NCBI RefSeq assembly: GCF_024721265.1
Contig: NZ_JAMXOC010000003.1
Location: 1-64,000 of the forward strand
Direction of reading: 5' to 3'
DNA length: 64,000 nucleotides
Source of the DNA: Ohessyouella blattaphilus
Lineage (GTDB): Bacteria > Bacillota > Clostridia > Lachnospirales > Lachnospiraceae
Under the pieces are notes generated by a model. The model saw only the letters and a list, made by a program, of their open reading frames with translations. It had not been told where the DNA came from and did not search any database. How positions within the stretch are numbered: position 1 is the stretch's first letter; every line of letters begins with the position of its first letter. The position numbers were made by a program, and so were the translations under genes. Below are positions 9,301 to 17,555 of this stretch, one piece after another.

Positions 9301-11423
9301 TAATTATCCTTCCCTCTAAAAAAGCGTTCCAAAATTCTAAACACACCCTTTCTGCTTTTTGGTTTTACTTCTATGGTATTCTTTGCCGTATGCAAAGTTT
9401 CTTTCATAAACGTGGACTGGGCGCTTACCTTTGGCTCCGTCTGAGCCACTTTCTGATACGTACCGTCAGCCTTCATCTCCCGGATTTTTACATTATCAGC
9501 AAGCATCACCGCCAAGTAATGGTTGATTTTTGCTTTCACGCCCTCATCAAGCACCGGACAAGCCACTTCTACCCGCTTCTCCGTATTTCTCGTCATCATA
9601 TCCGCTGAGCCTAGATAAAGTTTCTGGTCTCTACCGGTGCCAAAGCTAAATATCCGGGGATGCTCAAGGTAACGACCTACAATACTAGTTACCCTAATAT
9701 TATCTGTATAACCGGCTACTCCTGGTCGCAGACAGCAGATTCCCCGCACCTGCAAATCGATTTTAACCCCGGCATTTGAAGCTTCGACTACTTTCTCGAT
9801 AAAATCTAAATCCGTTAAAGAATTCATCTTCATAATCACTCGACCAGCGCTCCCCTTCTTAATCTCCTCATCGATTAAAAATAAGACGTGCTGCTTTAAG
9901 CTACTGGGGGAGACGATAAAATGATCATAGGCGCCATTTAGGTTACCGATACCCATGTTTTTGAAAAAGTTATTGGCATCCTCACCGATCCCCTCATGGG
10001 CAGTAATTAAAGACAGGTCGGTATACATGGTAGCCGTCTTTTCGTTATAGTTGCCGGTTCCCACCTGGGTAATATACTCAATTCGGTTGCGGTTGCGATA
10101 CGTAATTAGACAGACCTTCGAGTGCACCTTATAGCCTTCAAAGCCGTAAAGCACCCGGCACCCCGCTTCTTCTAAGCGCTCCGACCAATCGATATTATTC
10201 TGCTCGTCAAAACGTGCTCTTAGTTCAATGAGGACGGTGACTTCCTTACCGTTTTCCGCCGCTGCGGAAAGGTATTCAACAAGTCTAGCCTGCTTCGCTA
10301 AGCGGTAGATCGTAATCTTAATAGTCAAGACATCGGGATCGGTACTGGCTTCCTTAATCAGGGTTAAAAACGGATTCATGCTCTCATAAGGAAAATGCAA
10401 AAGCAAATCCTGCTTCTTAATCTGAGCCCGCATGGTTCCTTCCGTCAGACCGGTAACATTTTGGGGCGCAAAAGGAGTATAAACCAACTTCCTCTTCGCT
10501 TTCTCCGGAAGCTTATCCGCCATGCCAAAAATATACTCCAACTTCATCGGCATCTTTGTACGAAAAATCTGCTTCGGCGTAATACCAAATTGCTTACAGA
10601 AAAATCCTTCCATTTCACTACTTAGCTTTTCCGCAATCTCCAGACGTACCACTGCCATCCGCTGCCTTTTTCCCAGGGTCTTTTTCATTAATTTACGAAA
10701 GTCATCGGTAATATCAAGGGACTCATCATCGGGAGTAATATCCGCATTTCTGGTGACGCAGATATAATTTCTCTCACTTACCTCGTAATTTTCAAAGACC
10801 AAATCCAGGTTTTCCAAAATCACCTTTTCCATCCGAATATAGCTTAAATCCTCGCCTGGCAAAAAAAGAATGTCGGAAACGTAGCTGGGTACCGGCACAA
10901 TGCCCATCCGCTGCTTATTTCCTCTTGTCAGGCTGGCCGTTACATAGATTTCCTTATTCAGCAAATGGGGAAAGGGATGATTAGCATCCACAATCTGAGG
11001 TGAGAGAATCGGCAGAATATTTTCCACAAAGTCCTTTTTCACGTATTTCTTCTGACTCCCCGACAATTCATTGTAATCAAGGCCGAGAATACCGTAAGGA
11101 TGAAGCAATTTCTTAATCTTACTGTAGGTCTGGTCCCGTTCCTTATAGAGAGGTGCCACCGCCTCATAGATTGCCCCTAGCTGTTCATTCACCGTCATGC
11201 CTGAGCGCTTATCCACTTCTGTCTCGTCGGTATGAGCCATGTCAAAAAGACTGCCCACCCGAATCATAAAGAACTCGTCTAAATTACTGGTAAAGATAGC
11301 CACGAACTTCATCCGCTCAAGCAAAGGGACTTTTTCATCCTCCCCCTCTTGCAACACCCGCTCGTTAAAGCGAAGCCAAGAAAGCTCTCGATTTTGGGTA
11401 TAAGGTAATCCATATTTTTCCAT
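9300..11423 (-). CDS. ppk1: Polyphosphate kinase 1
   Basis: Reversibly makes inorganic polyphosphate from ATP. The 707 residues are standard length. The N-terminal NRELSWLRFNERVLQEG motif, the catalytic KVHSKVCLITYR segment with the histidine that is phosphorylated (near residue 434), and the C-terminal LYLGSADMMTRN motif are all intact. It is the first gene of the unit ppk-topB-hexapeptide protein-dehydrogenase-mgsA and has its own promoter. Confidence 0.97.
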   Translation of the reverse strand: MEKYGLPYTQNRELSWLRFNERVLQEGEDEKVPLLERMKFVAIFTSNLDEFFMIRVGSLFDMAHTDETEVDKRSGMTVNEQLGAIYEAVAPLYKERDQTYSKIKKLLHPYGILGLDYNELSGSQKKYVKKDFVENILPILSPQIVDANHPFPHLLNKEIYVTASLTRGNKQRMGIVPVPSYVSDILFLPGEDLSYIRMEKVILENLDLVFENYEVSERNYICVTRNADITPDDESLDITDDFRKLMKKTLGKRQRMAVVRLEIAEKLSSEMEGFFCKQFGITPKQIFRTKMPMKLEYIFGMADKLPEKAKRKLVYTPFAPQNVTGLTEGTMRAQIKKQDLLLHFPYESMNPFLTLIKEASTDPDVLTIKITIYRLAKQARLVEYLSAAAENGKEVTVLIELRARFDEQNNIDWSERLEEAGCRVLYGFEGYKVHSKVCLITYRNRNRIEYITQVGTGNYNEKTATMYTDLSLITAHEGIGEDANNFFKNMGIGNLNGAYDHFIVSPSSLKQHVLFLIDEEIKKGSAGRVIMKMNSLTDLDFIEKVVEASNAGVKIDLQVRGICCLRPGVAGYTDNIRVTSIVGRYLEHPRIFSFGTGRDQKLYLGSADMMTRNTEKRVEVACPVLDEGVKAKINHYLAVMLADNVKIREMKADGTYQKVAQTEPKVSAQSTFMKETLHTAKNTIEVKPKSRKGVFRILERFFRGKDN

Positions 11424-11458
11424 ATCTGCTTCGCTCCTTTACTTTTTTCTCACGTTCT

Positions 11459-11487
11459 ATTTTACCATTTTCTCCGTTCATCTTCAA
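11459..11487 (-). promoter_or_regulatory. Promoter of the ppk unit
   Basis: TTGAAG (11482-11487), 17-nt spacer, TAAAAT (11459-11464), 36 bases upstream of the ppk start. Confidence 0.65.
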
Positions 11488-11493
11488 CGAAAA

Positions 11494-11517
11494 CAAGGAG
11501 CTCGAACGAGCTCCTTG
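11494..11517 (-). terminator. Terminator after asd
   Basis: Perfect 11-bp stem (11494-11504 with 11507-11517), then TTTTCGTT on the minus strand. It separates the argH-asd unit from ppk. Confidence 0.8.
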
Positions 11518-11536
11518 CAAATGTTTAATCTAGTTT

Positions 11537-12622
11537 TTACTTTTTCTTAATAAAACCTTTTTTCGTCAGTGTCTCTGCACAAAGGACAGCCCCACCAGCA
11601 GCCCCTCTAATCGTGTTATGAGAAAGACCGATGAACTTAAAGTCGTAGACGTGATCCTCTCTTAAGCGGCCAATTGACACGCCCATGCCTCGTTCATAGT
11701 CTACGTCTAAGGAAACCTGAGGACGGTTATCGTCTTCTAAATACTGAATAAACTGCTTCGGCGCGCTTGGCAATTCCTCTACCTGAGGATAGCCTTTGAA
11801 TTCACGCAGCTTAGCGATTAACTCTTCTTTCGTAACTGACTTTTCAAAATTGATAAAGACGGCGGCGGTATGTCCGTTAAGCACCGGTACGCGCACACAC
11901 TGAGTGGTGATAACTGGTGAAGTCGCCAGCTCAATCGTTCCGTCTTTTACCTGTCCTAACACTCTTAACGGCTCTTTCTCGCTCTTTTCTTCCTCCCCAC
12001 CGATGAAAGGAATGATATTACCAACCATCTCTGGCCAATCGGTAAAGTTCTTGCCCGCTCCTGAAATCGCCTGATAAGTGGTAGCCACCACCTCTTTTGG
12101 TCCAAACTCTGCCCAAGCAGCTAGTGCTGGGGTATAGCTCTGAATCGAGCAGTTAGGTTTAACGGCGATAAATCCTTTCGTAGTGCCTAGGCGCTCTTTC
12201 TGAGCTTCGATAATCGCAAAGTGATCATCGTTAATCTCTGGCACTACCATCGGCACATCCGCGGTCCAGCGGTGAGCACTATTATTAGAGACAACTGGCG
12301 TCTCGGTCTTGGCATACGCTTCTTCAATGGCCTTTATCTCGTCTTTTGTCATATCTACAGCCGAGAAGACAAAGTCCACGCTAGCGGCTACTTTTTCCAC
12401 TTCGTTTACATTAAGAACCACTAAGTCCTTTACGGCCTCTGGCATGGGCACGTCTAGCTTCCAGCGGTTCCCTACGGCCTCCGCATACGTCTTGCCAGCG
12501 GAACGAGGGCTGGCTGCTAGCGTCACCACCTCATACCAAGGATGCTTATCTAAAAGGGCGATAAATCTTTGCCCTACCATTCCCGTTGCCCCTAAAATAC
12601 CAACTTTTAATTTCTCATTCAT
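11537..12622 (-). CDS. asd: Aspartate-semialdehyde dehydrogenase
   Basis: Reduces aspartyl phosphate to aspartate semialdehyde, the branch point to lysine, methionine, threonine and diaminopimelate. The 361 residues have the NADP-binding GILGATGMVGQRF motif at residues 8-20 and the catalytic cysteine in KPNCSIQ near residue 155. The overall sequence resembles the archaeal/fungal ASADH subgroup rather than the classical bacterial type, as the wider NNSAHRW and VVPEIN segments show. It lies 20 bases downstream of argH and shares its transcript. Confidence 0.95.
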   Translation of the reverse strand: MNEKLKVGILGATGMVGQRFIALLDKHPWYEVVTLAASPRSAGKTYAEAVGNRWKLDVPMPEAVKDLVVLNVNEVEKVAASVDFVFSAVDMTKDEIKAIEEAYAKTETPVVSNNSAHRWTADVPMVVPEINDDHFAIIEAQKERLGTTKGFIAVKPNCSIQSYTPALAAWAEFGPKEVVATTYQAISGAGKNFTDWPEMVGNIIPFIGGEEEKSEKEPLRVLGQVKDGTIELATSPVITTQCVRVPVLNGHTAAVFINFEKSVTKEELIAKLREFKGYPQVEELPSAPKQFIQYLEDDNRPQVSLDVDYERGMGVSIGRLREDHVYDFKFIGLSHNTIRGAAGGAVLCAETLTKKGFIKKK

Positions 12623-12642
12623 GTTTTTCGTCTCCTAACTCT

Positions 12643-14022
12643 TTATACACTCTTTAAATACTGCTCATAAACCTGGATAACAGCACTCATTGCCGCCTTT
12701 CCCGGGGCGCCGATTGTATTGCGCTTATTGACACAAGTTTCCATCTTAATGGCCTCGTAGAGATCTTTACTGAATTTATCGCTTAACTTCTGATATTCCG
12801 TAAGCGGCAATTCATCAAGGGAAATCCCTTGATCGATACAAAGAAGCACTAACTGACCAACGATGCTATGGGCATCTCTAAAAGGAACACCCTTACCCAC
12901 CAAGTAATCCGCCACATCGGTAGCGTTGGTAAACCCTGACGCCGCACTTCTTTCCATCCGGTCTTCTCTAAATTTCATAGTCCGAATCATATCGGTAAAT
13001 AAAGGTAGGCATATTTCCACCGTATCAAGGGCGTCAAATACCATCTCTTTATCCTCTTGCATATCTTTATTATAGGCCAGTGGAATACTCTTCATGGTGG
13101 TTAAAAAACCCATTAACGCGCCGTACACTCGGCCTGTCTTCCCGCGCACTAACTCGGCAATATCAGGGTTCTTCTTCTGAGGCATAATACTACTACCAGT
13201 GCTATACGCATCATCGATTTCCACAAAGCGATACTCATCGCTATTCCAGATAATCACCTCTTCGCTAAACCGACTAAGATGCATCATAATGGTCGATAGA
13301 GCGCTTAATAGTTCAATCAGATAATCCCTATCTGAGACCCCGTCCATACTATTAAGGGTGGGGCCCGCAAATCCTAGAAGCTCGGCCGAATATTCCCTGT
13401 CAAGGGGATAGGTGGTCCCAGCTAGCGCCCCGCTTCCTAGCGGACACGTATTCATTCGCTCCTGGATGCTTAAGAGTCGTTCGTGATCTCGCTTAAACAT
13501 TTCAAAGTACGCACCGAGATGATGAGCTAGCGTTACTGGCTGAGCCTTTTGCAAATGGGTAAAGCCAGGCATATACGTCTCTAAGTTATTTTTCATTACC
13601 GCTAATAGAACCTTTAGCAGTTCTTGCACCTGGCTATCAACATTCGAAATCTCTTCACGAATATAAAGCTTCATATCCAGTGCTACCTGGTCGTTACGAC
13701 TGCGTCCCGTATGAAGTTTCTTTCCCGTATCGCCGATGCGCTGGATTAAAGTCGCCTCCACAAAACTATGAATATCCTCGTATTTATGACTAATCTCTAG
13801 ATTACCACTTTCTATTTCCACTAAAATCTCTTTAAGAGCTGTAATCAGTTCATCCTTCTCAGCTGTCGTCAAGATTTCTTGCTTAGCCAGCATCTCTACA
13901 TGAGCGATGCTGCCGGTAATGTCTTGCTTATATAGACGCTTATCAAAGGAAATGGAAGCGTTAAAATCATACACCTGGGCCTCTGTCTCCTTCGTGAAGC
14001 GGCCACCCCATAACTGTGCCAT
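12643..14022 (-). CDS. argH: Argininosuccinate lyase
   Basis: Splits argininosuccinate into arginine and fumarate, the last step of arginine synthesis. The 459 residues match the family. Markers are MAQLWGGRF at the N-terminus, HTGRSRNDQVALD near residue 90 and the fumarase-superfamily signature GSSIMPQKKNPD near 280, which carries the flexible catalytic serine loop. No argG is in the window. It pairs with asd in a two-gene amino acid unit. Confidence 0.97.
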   Translation of the reverse strand: MAQLWGGRFTKETEAQVYDFNASISFDKRLYKQDITGSIAHVEMLAKQEILTTAEKDELITALKEILVEIESGNLEISHKYEDIHSFVEATLIQRIGDTGKKLHTGRSRNDQVALDMKLYIREEISNVDSQVQELLKVLLAVMKNNLETYMPGFTHLQKAQPVTLAHHLGAYFEMFKRDHERLLSIQERMNTCPLGSGALAGTTYPLDREYSAELLGFAGPTLNSMDGVSDRDYLIELLSALSTIMMHLSRFSEEVIIWNSDEYRFVEIDDAYSTGSSIMPQKKNPDIAELVRGKTGRVYGALMGFLTTMKSIPLAYNKDMQEDKEMVFDALDTVEICLPLFTDMIRTMKFREDRMERSAASGFTNATDVADYLVGKGVPFRDAHSIVGQLVLLCIDQGISLDELPLTEYQKLSDKFSKDLYEAIKMETCVNKRNTIGAPGKAAMSAVIQVYEQYLKSV

Positions 14023-14069
14023 ATCTTTTCCTCATCTTTCTATTTTGTGACTGTTTATCATTTTATCAC

Positions 14070-14095
14070 ATTGAAGTGCTAAATTGAAGTGTTAA
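14070..14095. repeat. 13-bp tandem repeat upstream of argH
   Basis: ATTGAAGTGCTAA (14070-14082) is followed at once by ATTGAAGTGTTAA (14083-14095), with one mismatch. On the minus strand the repeat sits just upstream of TAAAAT, a likely -10 of argH, so it falls on the -35 region. It does not look like an ArgR box. It may be an activator or repressor site, or chance. Confidence 0.5.
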
Positions 14096-14106
14096 ATTCC
14101 AAACGA

Positions 14107-14715
14107 TTACCCTCGCTCACGCCGCGAAAACTCACACCCACAGAAGTCTTGGCGATATAGGTTGTATTCCTTCGATAATTCAAGAGAACGCTTATAACCA
14201 TTTTTCTTCTTAAAATCCGCCGGCAAGAAGCTCACTTCATGAACCTCTCCTAATTCTTTGCCGATGGTATTGAGCTTAACTGCACTCTTTAGCGGGCTAA
14301 TGGTCAAGGTGGTGGTAAAGTAATCATACCCACCTGTCTTCGCCATCACTGCCGTCTCATGAAGCCGCTGATGGTAGCATTTCTCGCAGCGACGCCCCCC
14401 TTCTTTTTCTGACTCCAAGCCTTCGGCAATTGCCAGAAACTTATGGTGTTCATAAGGACCAGCAACAAAATGAACAGGATTCTTAAACTTCATCTTATTG
14501 ATTAAGTCCTGCTGTTCGATAATCCGTTTGGTATACTCACTCTCCGGAAAAATATTCGGATTATAATAAAAAATCGTCACCTCAAAGTACTGACTGACGT
14601 ATTCCAGCACATAACTGCTACAAGGAGCGCAACAACTATGAACTAACAGAGAAGGAACCCGTCCTTCTCTGCTCACCTGATTAATGACCTCATCTAATGC
14701 TTTTTGATAATTCAT
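14107..14715 (-). CDS. queH: Epoxyqueuosine reductase QueH
   Basis: Last step of queuosine synthesis in tRNA, the non-homologous alternative to QueG (formerly DUF208). The 202 residues carry the paired-cysteine motif HSCCAPCSS near residue 27, RRCEKCYHQRL near residue 88 and the C-terminal DFCGCEFS motif, which together bind iron-sulfur and iron. It starts two bases after the degV stop codon and is cotranscribed with it. Confidence 0.93.
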   Translation of the reverse strand: MNYQKALDEVINQVSREGRVPSLLVHSCCAPCSSYVLEYVSQYFEVTIFYYNPNIFPESEYTKRIIEQQDLINKMKFKNPVHFVAGPYEHHKFLAIAEGLESEKEGGRRCEKCYHQRLHETAVMAKTGGYDYFTTTLTISPLKSAVKLNTIGKELGEVHEVSFLPADFKKKNGYKRSLELSKEYNLYRQDFCGCEFSRRERG

Positions 14716-14717
14716 CT

Positions 14718-15581
14718 CTACCTCTCAATAAAGTAACAAATGCCTAAAGCACCTGGACCGGCATGGGTCCCAATGCTGGGGCTGATGTCGTTAATAATAA
14801 TCTCGGCCTCCGGTAGCACTTCTTTTGCCAGCCTAGCTACGTAGTCCGCATCCTCTTGGCAATTCGCATGAATAATCCCAACTCGCTTGCTCTTGCCCTT
14901 TTCCTTTATTTCACTTTTCATATTATTAACCAACGTACTTAAAGAACGCTTTCTTCCGCGAATCGTACCAAGGGCAGCTAATGTTCCCTCTTCAGTAATC
15001 TTAAGTAGCGGCTTAATATTGACAATCCCTAGTACCACCGATGCCGTCTTACTAATACGACCGCCCCGGTATAAATGATTCACATCATCTACGGTAAACT
15101 GAATGTGAATATTGCTCTTCTGAGCTGTAAGCCAATCGGCTACCTCTTGGAGGCTAGCACCCTCTGCCTGCTTTTCTAATGCCCCTAGGAGCAATAAGGT
15201 CTCTCCTAAAGATACGGTAAGGGAGTCAATCACGATGATCTGACGCTTAGGGTACTCTTCAAGTAACTCCTCGGCAACCATCACCACATTGTTATAGCTA
15301 CCGCTAAGTGCTGAAGAAAAGGCAATATGCAAGATGTCTTTCTCTTCTTTTAAAAGAACTTCAAACTTTTCTCTAATTACCGCCGGATTATTCGCCATCG
15401 AGGTAGGCAACTCGCCTTCTGCCATCATCTGATAAAACTCTGCCGGACTTAAGTTCTTCTCGTCTCCGTAGACAGTATCACCAAACCCATAATACTGCGG
15501 TATAATCGTTATTCCGTGCTTTTCCTTGTATTCTCTAGGTATATCCGAATTCGAATCGGTTGTAATTACATACTCGCTCAT
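14718..15581 (-). CDS. DegV family fatty-acid-binding protein
   Basis: DegV/FakB-type proteins bind one fatty acid and present it to the fatty acid kinase FakA. The 287 residues contain the N-terminal ITTDSNSDIP motif, the SMANNPAVIREKFE segment, IAFSSALSGSYNN, and the C-terminal IGTHAGPGALGICY motif. FakA is not in this window. Several DegV paralogues per genome are usual, so this one's preferred lipid is unknown. A strong promoter lies upstream, divergent from hicAB. Confidence 0.92.
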   Translation of the reverse strand: MSEYVITTDSNSDIPREYKEKHGITIIPQYYGFGDTVYGDEKNLSPAEFYQMMAEGELPTSMANNPAVIREKFEVLLKEEKDILHIAFSSALSGSYNNVVMVAEELLEEYPKRQIIVIDSLTVSLGETLLLLGALEKQAEGASLQEVADWLTAQKSNIHIQFTVDDVNHLYRGGRISKTASVVLGIVNIKPLLKITEEGTLAALGTIRGRKRSLSTLVNNMKSEIKEKGKSKRVGIIHANCQEDADYVARLAKEVLPEAEIIINDISPSIGTHAGPGALGICYFIER

Positions 15582-15612
15582 CCCTTTACCTCCGTTTTAC
15601 TTTGTCTCTCAA

Positions 15613-15641
15613 AGTATATTAAATCTAGATATAATTGTCAA
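15613..15641 (-). promoter_or_regulatory. Promoter of degV-queH
   Basis: TTGACA (15636-15641), 17-nt spacer, TATACT (15613-15618) on the minus strand, 32 bases upstream of the start codon. Confidence 0.8.
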
Positions 15642-15663
15642 TTATCACAAAACACACATTTCG

Positions 15664-15716
15664 ACACGTAAAAATACGTGTTTAATATTTACCTACGTAT
15701 TATTACGTGTTATACT
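15664..15716 (+). promoter_or_regulatory. hicAB promoter with two operator palindromes
   Basis: Two 18-bp inverted repeats share the arms [A/C][C/T]ACGTA and TACGTGT around a 4-nt centre: 15664-15681 and 15693-15710, with centres 29 bp apart. The second almost exactly fills the 17-nt spacer between TTTACC (15688-15693) and TATACT (15711-15716). This fits autorepression by HicB, possibly with conditional cooperativity through HicA. Confidence 0.72.
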
Positions 15717-15744
15717 ATGTCTATAAATAACGAAGGGAGAATCT

Positions 15745-15927
15745 ATGAAGACTTCAGAATTGTTGAAAAAGCTTAAGCAAAACAACTGTAGCCTACACAG
15801 ACACGGAAAAAAACATGATATATGGTATAGTCCTATTACTGAAAACGAATTCCCCATACCTAGACATAAAGGCGAAATCCCAAAAGGAACACTAAAAAGC
15901 ATACTGGAAGATGCCGGAATTGATTAG
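15745..15927 (+). CDS. hicA: HicA family mRNA interferase toxin
   Basis: Small toxin with a double-stranded-RNA-binding fold that cleaves mRNA. The 60 residues are full length for HicA. The RHGKKHDIWYSP segment contains the likely catalytic histidine (His24), and the C-terminal HKGEIPKGTLKSILEDAGI motif is very typical. AGGGAGA precedes the ATG. The hicA-hicB order is the common one. It is an island of plus-strand genes in a minus-strand region, which suggests horizontal entry. Confidence 0.92.
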   Translation: MKTSELLKKLKQNNCSLHRHGKKHDIWYSPITENEFPIPRHKGEIPKGTLKSILEDAGID

Positions 15928-15965
15928 ACCTAATCTTCCACACACTCGAAAGGAGAATTGAAATT

Positions 15966-16358
15966 ATGGCAAAATACGCTTATCCAGCAATCTTTACACC
16001 TGAAGAGGATGGTAGTTACTCTATCAACTTCCCAGATTTAAAGGGATGTTACACTTGTGGTGACAGCTTGGAGGATGGTTTAGAAATGGCCGAGGATGTG
16101 TTGGCTTTGGTTTTATACGGATACGAAACCAGAGGTGAAGATATTCCAACACCATCCAAAATCAAATCATTAAAACTTAATAACGATGAATTTGCAAACT
16201 ATGTATTTTGTGACACTCTAGAATATCGCAAAATGTACAACAATAAGGCAGTCAAAAAGACTCTCTCTATTCCTGAATGGCTCAATGAATCAGCAATGGC
16301 CATCGGTGTTAATTTTTCTCAAGTACTACAAGAAGCTCTTATAGAGAAAATTAAATAG
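15966..16358 (+). CDS. hicB: HicB family antitoxin
   Basis: Antitoxin partner of HicA. The 130 residues start with a partial RNase-H-like HicB fold (YPAIFTPEEDGSYSINFPDLKGCYTCGDSLEDGLEMAEDV, read as residues 6-45) and end with a helical DNA-binding region (LSIPEWLNESAMAIGVNFSQVLQEAL) that probably recognises the palindromes upstream of hicA. AAAGGAG precedes the start. A strong terminator follows immediately, so the cassette is self-contained. Confidence 0.92.
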   Translation: MAKYAYPAIFTPEEDGSYSINFPDLKGCYTCGDSLEDGLEMAEDVLALVLYGYETRGEDIPTPSKIKSLKLNNDEFANYVFCDTLEYRKMYNNKAVKKTLSIPEWLNESAMAIGVNFSQVLQEALIEKIK

Positions 16359-16361
16359 TAC

Positions 16362-16407
16362 AAATACTCCTAGCCCTCTCCTACCCTGGGCTAAGGAGTA
16401 TTTTTTT
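16362..16407 (+). terminator. Terminator of hicAB
   Basis: A 10-bp outer stem (16362-16371 with 16394-16403), a one-base bulge, and a 5-bp inner stem (16372-16376 with 16388-16392), ending in a run of seven T residues. Confidence 0.9.
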
Positions 16408-16544
16408 GACTAAATTCCCGACTAAAACTTCTCGGAATTAATGGTCATTTCTTGCGATTATTCGTGCTTATATCCAAGCTAATTTTTGATAAAGAAATAG
16501 CGCAAACCCTTTTAAACACTGGATTTACGCCACTTTATATACTA
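16408..16544. other. Intergenic stretch between hicAB and tRNA-Thr
   Basis: AT-rich, with a small direct repeat (GACTAAA at 16408 and 16420). I see no gene, no clear terminator for the tRNA and no attachment-site duplication of the tRNA 3' end. Confidence 0.5.
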
Positions 16545-16617
16545 AGCTGAAAAGCGGACTTGAACCGCCGACCCCTTCATTACGAGTGAAGTGCTCTACC
16601 AACTGAGCTATTTCAGC
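16545..16617 (-). tRNA. tRNA-Thr (anticodon CGT)
   Basis: The cloverleaf is complete on the minus strand. The acceptor stem is GCTGAAA/TTTCAGC, the D arm contains AGCTCAGTTGGTAGAGC, the anticodon stem is CTTCA/TGAAG with loop CTCGTAA (anticodon CGT), and the T arm is GGCGG-TTCAAGT-CCGCT. The CCA end is not encoded. It reads ACG codons. Confidence 0.95.
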
Positions 16618-16626
16618 ACAAGTACT

Positions 16627-16654
16627 ATTATATCCAAAATGGCTGAAATTGCAA
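16627..16654 (-). promoter_or_regulatory. tRNA-Thr promoter
   Basis: TTGCAA (16649-16654), 16-nt spacer, TATAAT (16627-16632), with the tRNA starting 10 bases further on. Confidence 0.75.
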
Positions 16655-16659
16655 GTATT

Positions 16660-17544
16660 TTATTCAGAAATATGCACATCTAACTGAGGATAAGCGAGAG
16701 TGATACCCTTTTCATCAAAGCGCTGCTTAACTTCTTCTAGCACTCTCCACTTAGCCGGTAGGTAGTCGCTATTATCCGTCCACGCGCGAATCCCGAAGAC
16801 CACGCTACTATCCCCCAGATCATCTACAAAGATATTGACCGGTCGCTCCCCGTGAATCAATGGCTCCGCCTCTACGATTTCCTGTAAAAGGGCCTTCACG
16901 TCTTTTATCTTCTCCTGATAACCAACATTTATTCGTAAGTCTAGCTGTCGTTCATTGGTCGCCGAGGTATTGATAATACTATTATTCGTCAGCATCCCGT
17001 TCGGCAAGACAATCGTCCGATTATCTACTGAATGAAGCTTGGTATAGAAAAGCTGAATCTCTTTTACTGTACCTTCGTTGTGATTGCTGTCCTCAATAAT
17101 ATAATCCCCTACCTTAAAGGGCTTTAGCAGCAAGATCAAAAGACCACCAGCAAAGTTTGATAGACTTCCTTGAAGGGCTAGACCAATTCCTAAACCAGCA
17201 GAAGCAAAAAGCGCAGCGACCGAAACCGTATCTACCCCTAAGCTACTGGCAATCCCAAAAATCAAGAGAGCATACAAGCCGTATTTTGTAAAAGAACAAG
17301 CGAATTGCTTAACACCCACGTCAACCTGGGCCCTTTCTAGGGTCCTAGCAAGAAGCTTACCGATTAAGCGAATTACCAGACGACCAATGAGAAAGACCAA
17401 GATACAAAGAACCACCTTAATGCTAAAGGCGATGATATCCGGGATGTGCTCCTGAATATAATTCACAATGGCATTGGCTTTTTCGGTAGCTTGTTCCGTC
17501 GTCTCTTTTAATTCTTCAGCTACATCTACATCTGTCGTAGTCAT
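16660..17544 (-). CDS. mscS: Small-conductance mechanosensitive channel, MscS family
   Basis: Membrane channel that opens under tension during osmotic downshock. The 294 residues have an N-terminal helical lead, three membrane segments (about 30-140), the pore-lining helix with ALFASAGLGIGLALQGSLSNFAGGLLIL, then the beta domain with VGDYIIEDSNHNEGTVKEI and the cytoplasmic cage. It is the last gene of the lepB-rbgA unit and follows pgeF by 11 bases with an AGGAGG site. Confidence 0.94.
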   Translation of the reverse strand: MTTTDVDVAEELKETTEQATEKANAIVNYIQEHIPDIIAFSIKVVLCILVFLIGRLVIRLIGKLLARTLERAQVDVGVKQFACSFTKYGLYALLIFGIASSLGVDTVSVAALFASAGLGIGLALQGSLSNFAGGLLILLLKPFKVGDYIIEDSNHNEGTVKEIQLFYTKLHSVDNRTIVLPNGMLTNNSIINTSATNERQLDLRINVGYQEKIKDVKALLQEIVEAEPLIHGERPVNIFVDDLGDSSVVFGIRAWTDNSDYLPAKWRVLEEVKQRFDEKGITLAYPQLDVHISE

Positions 17545-17555
17545 AGGCTACCTCC

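Noticed and set aside
16408-16544. tRNA-borne attachment site or integrated element next to tRNA-Thr
   Set aside because: No copy of the tRNA 3' end is found nearby, and no integrase or other mobility gene is present.
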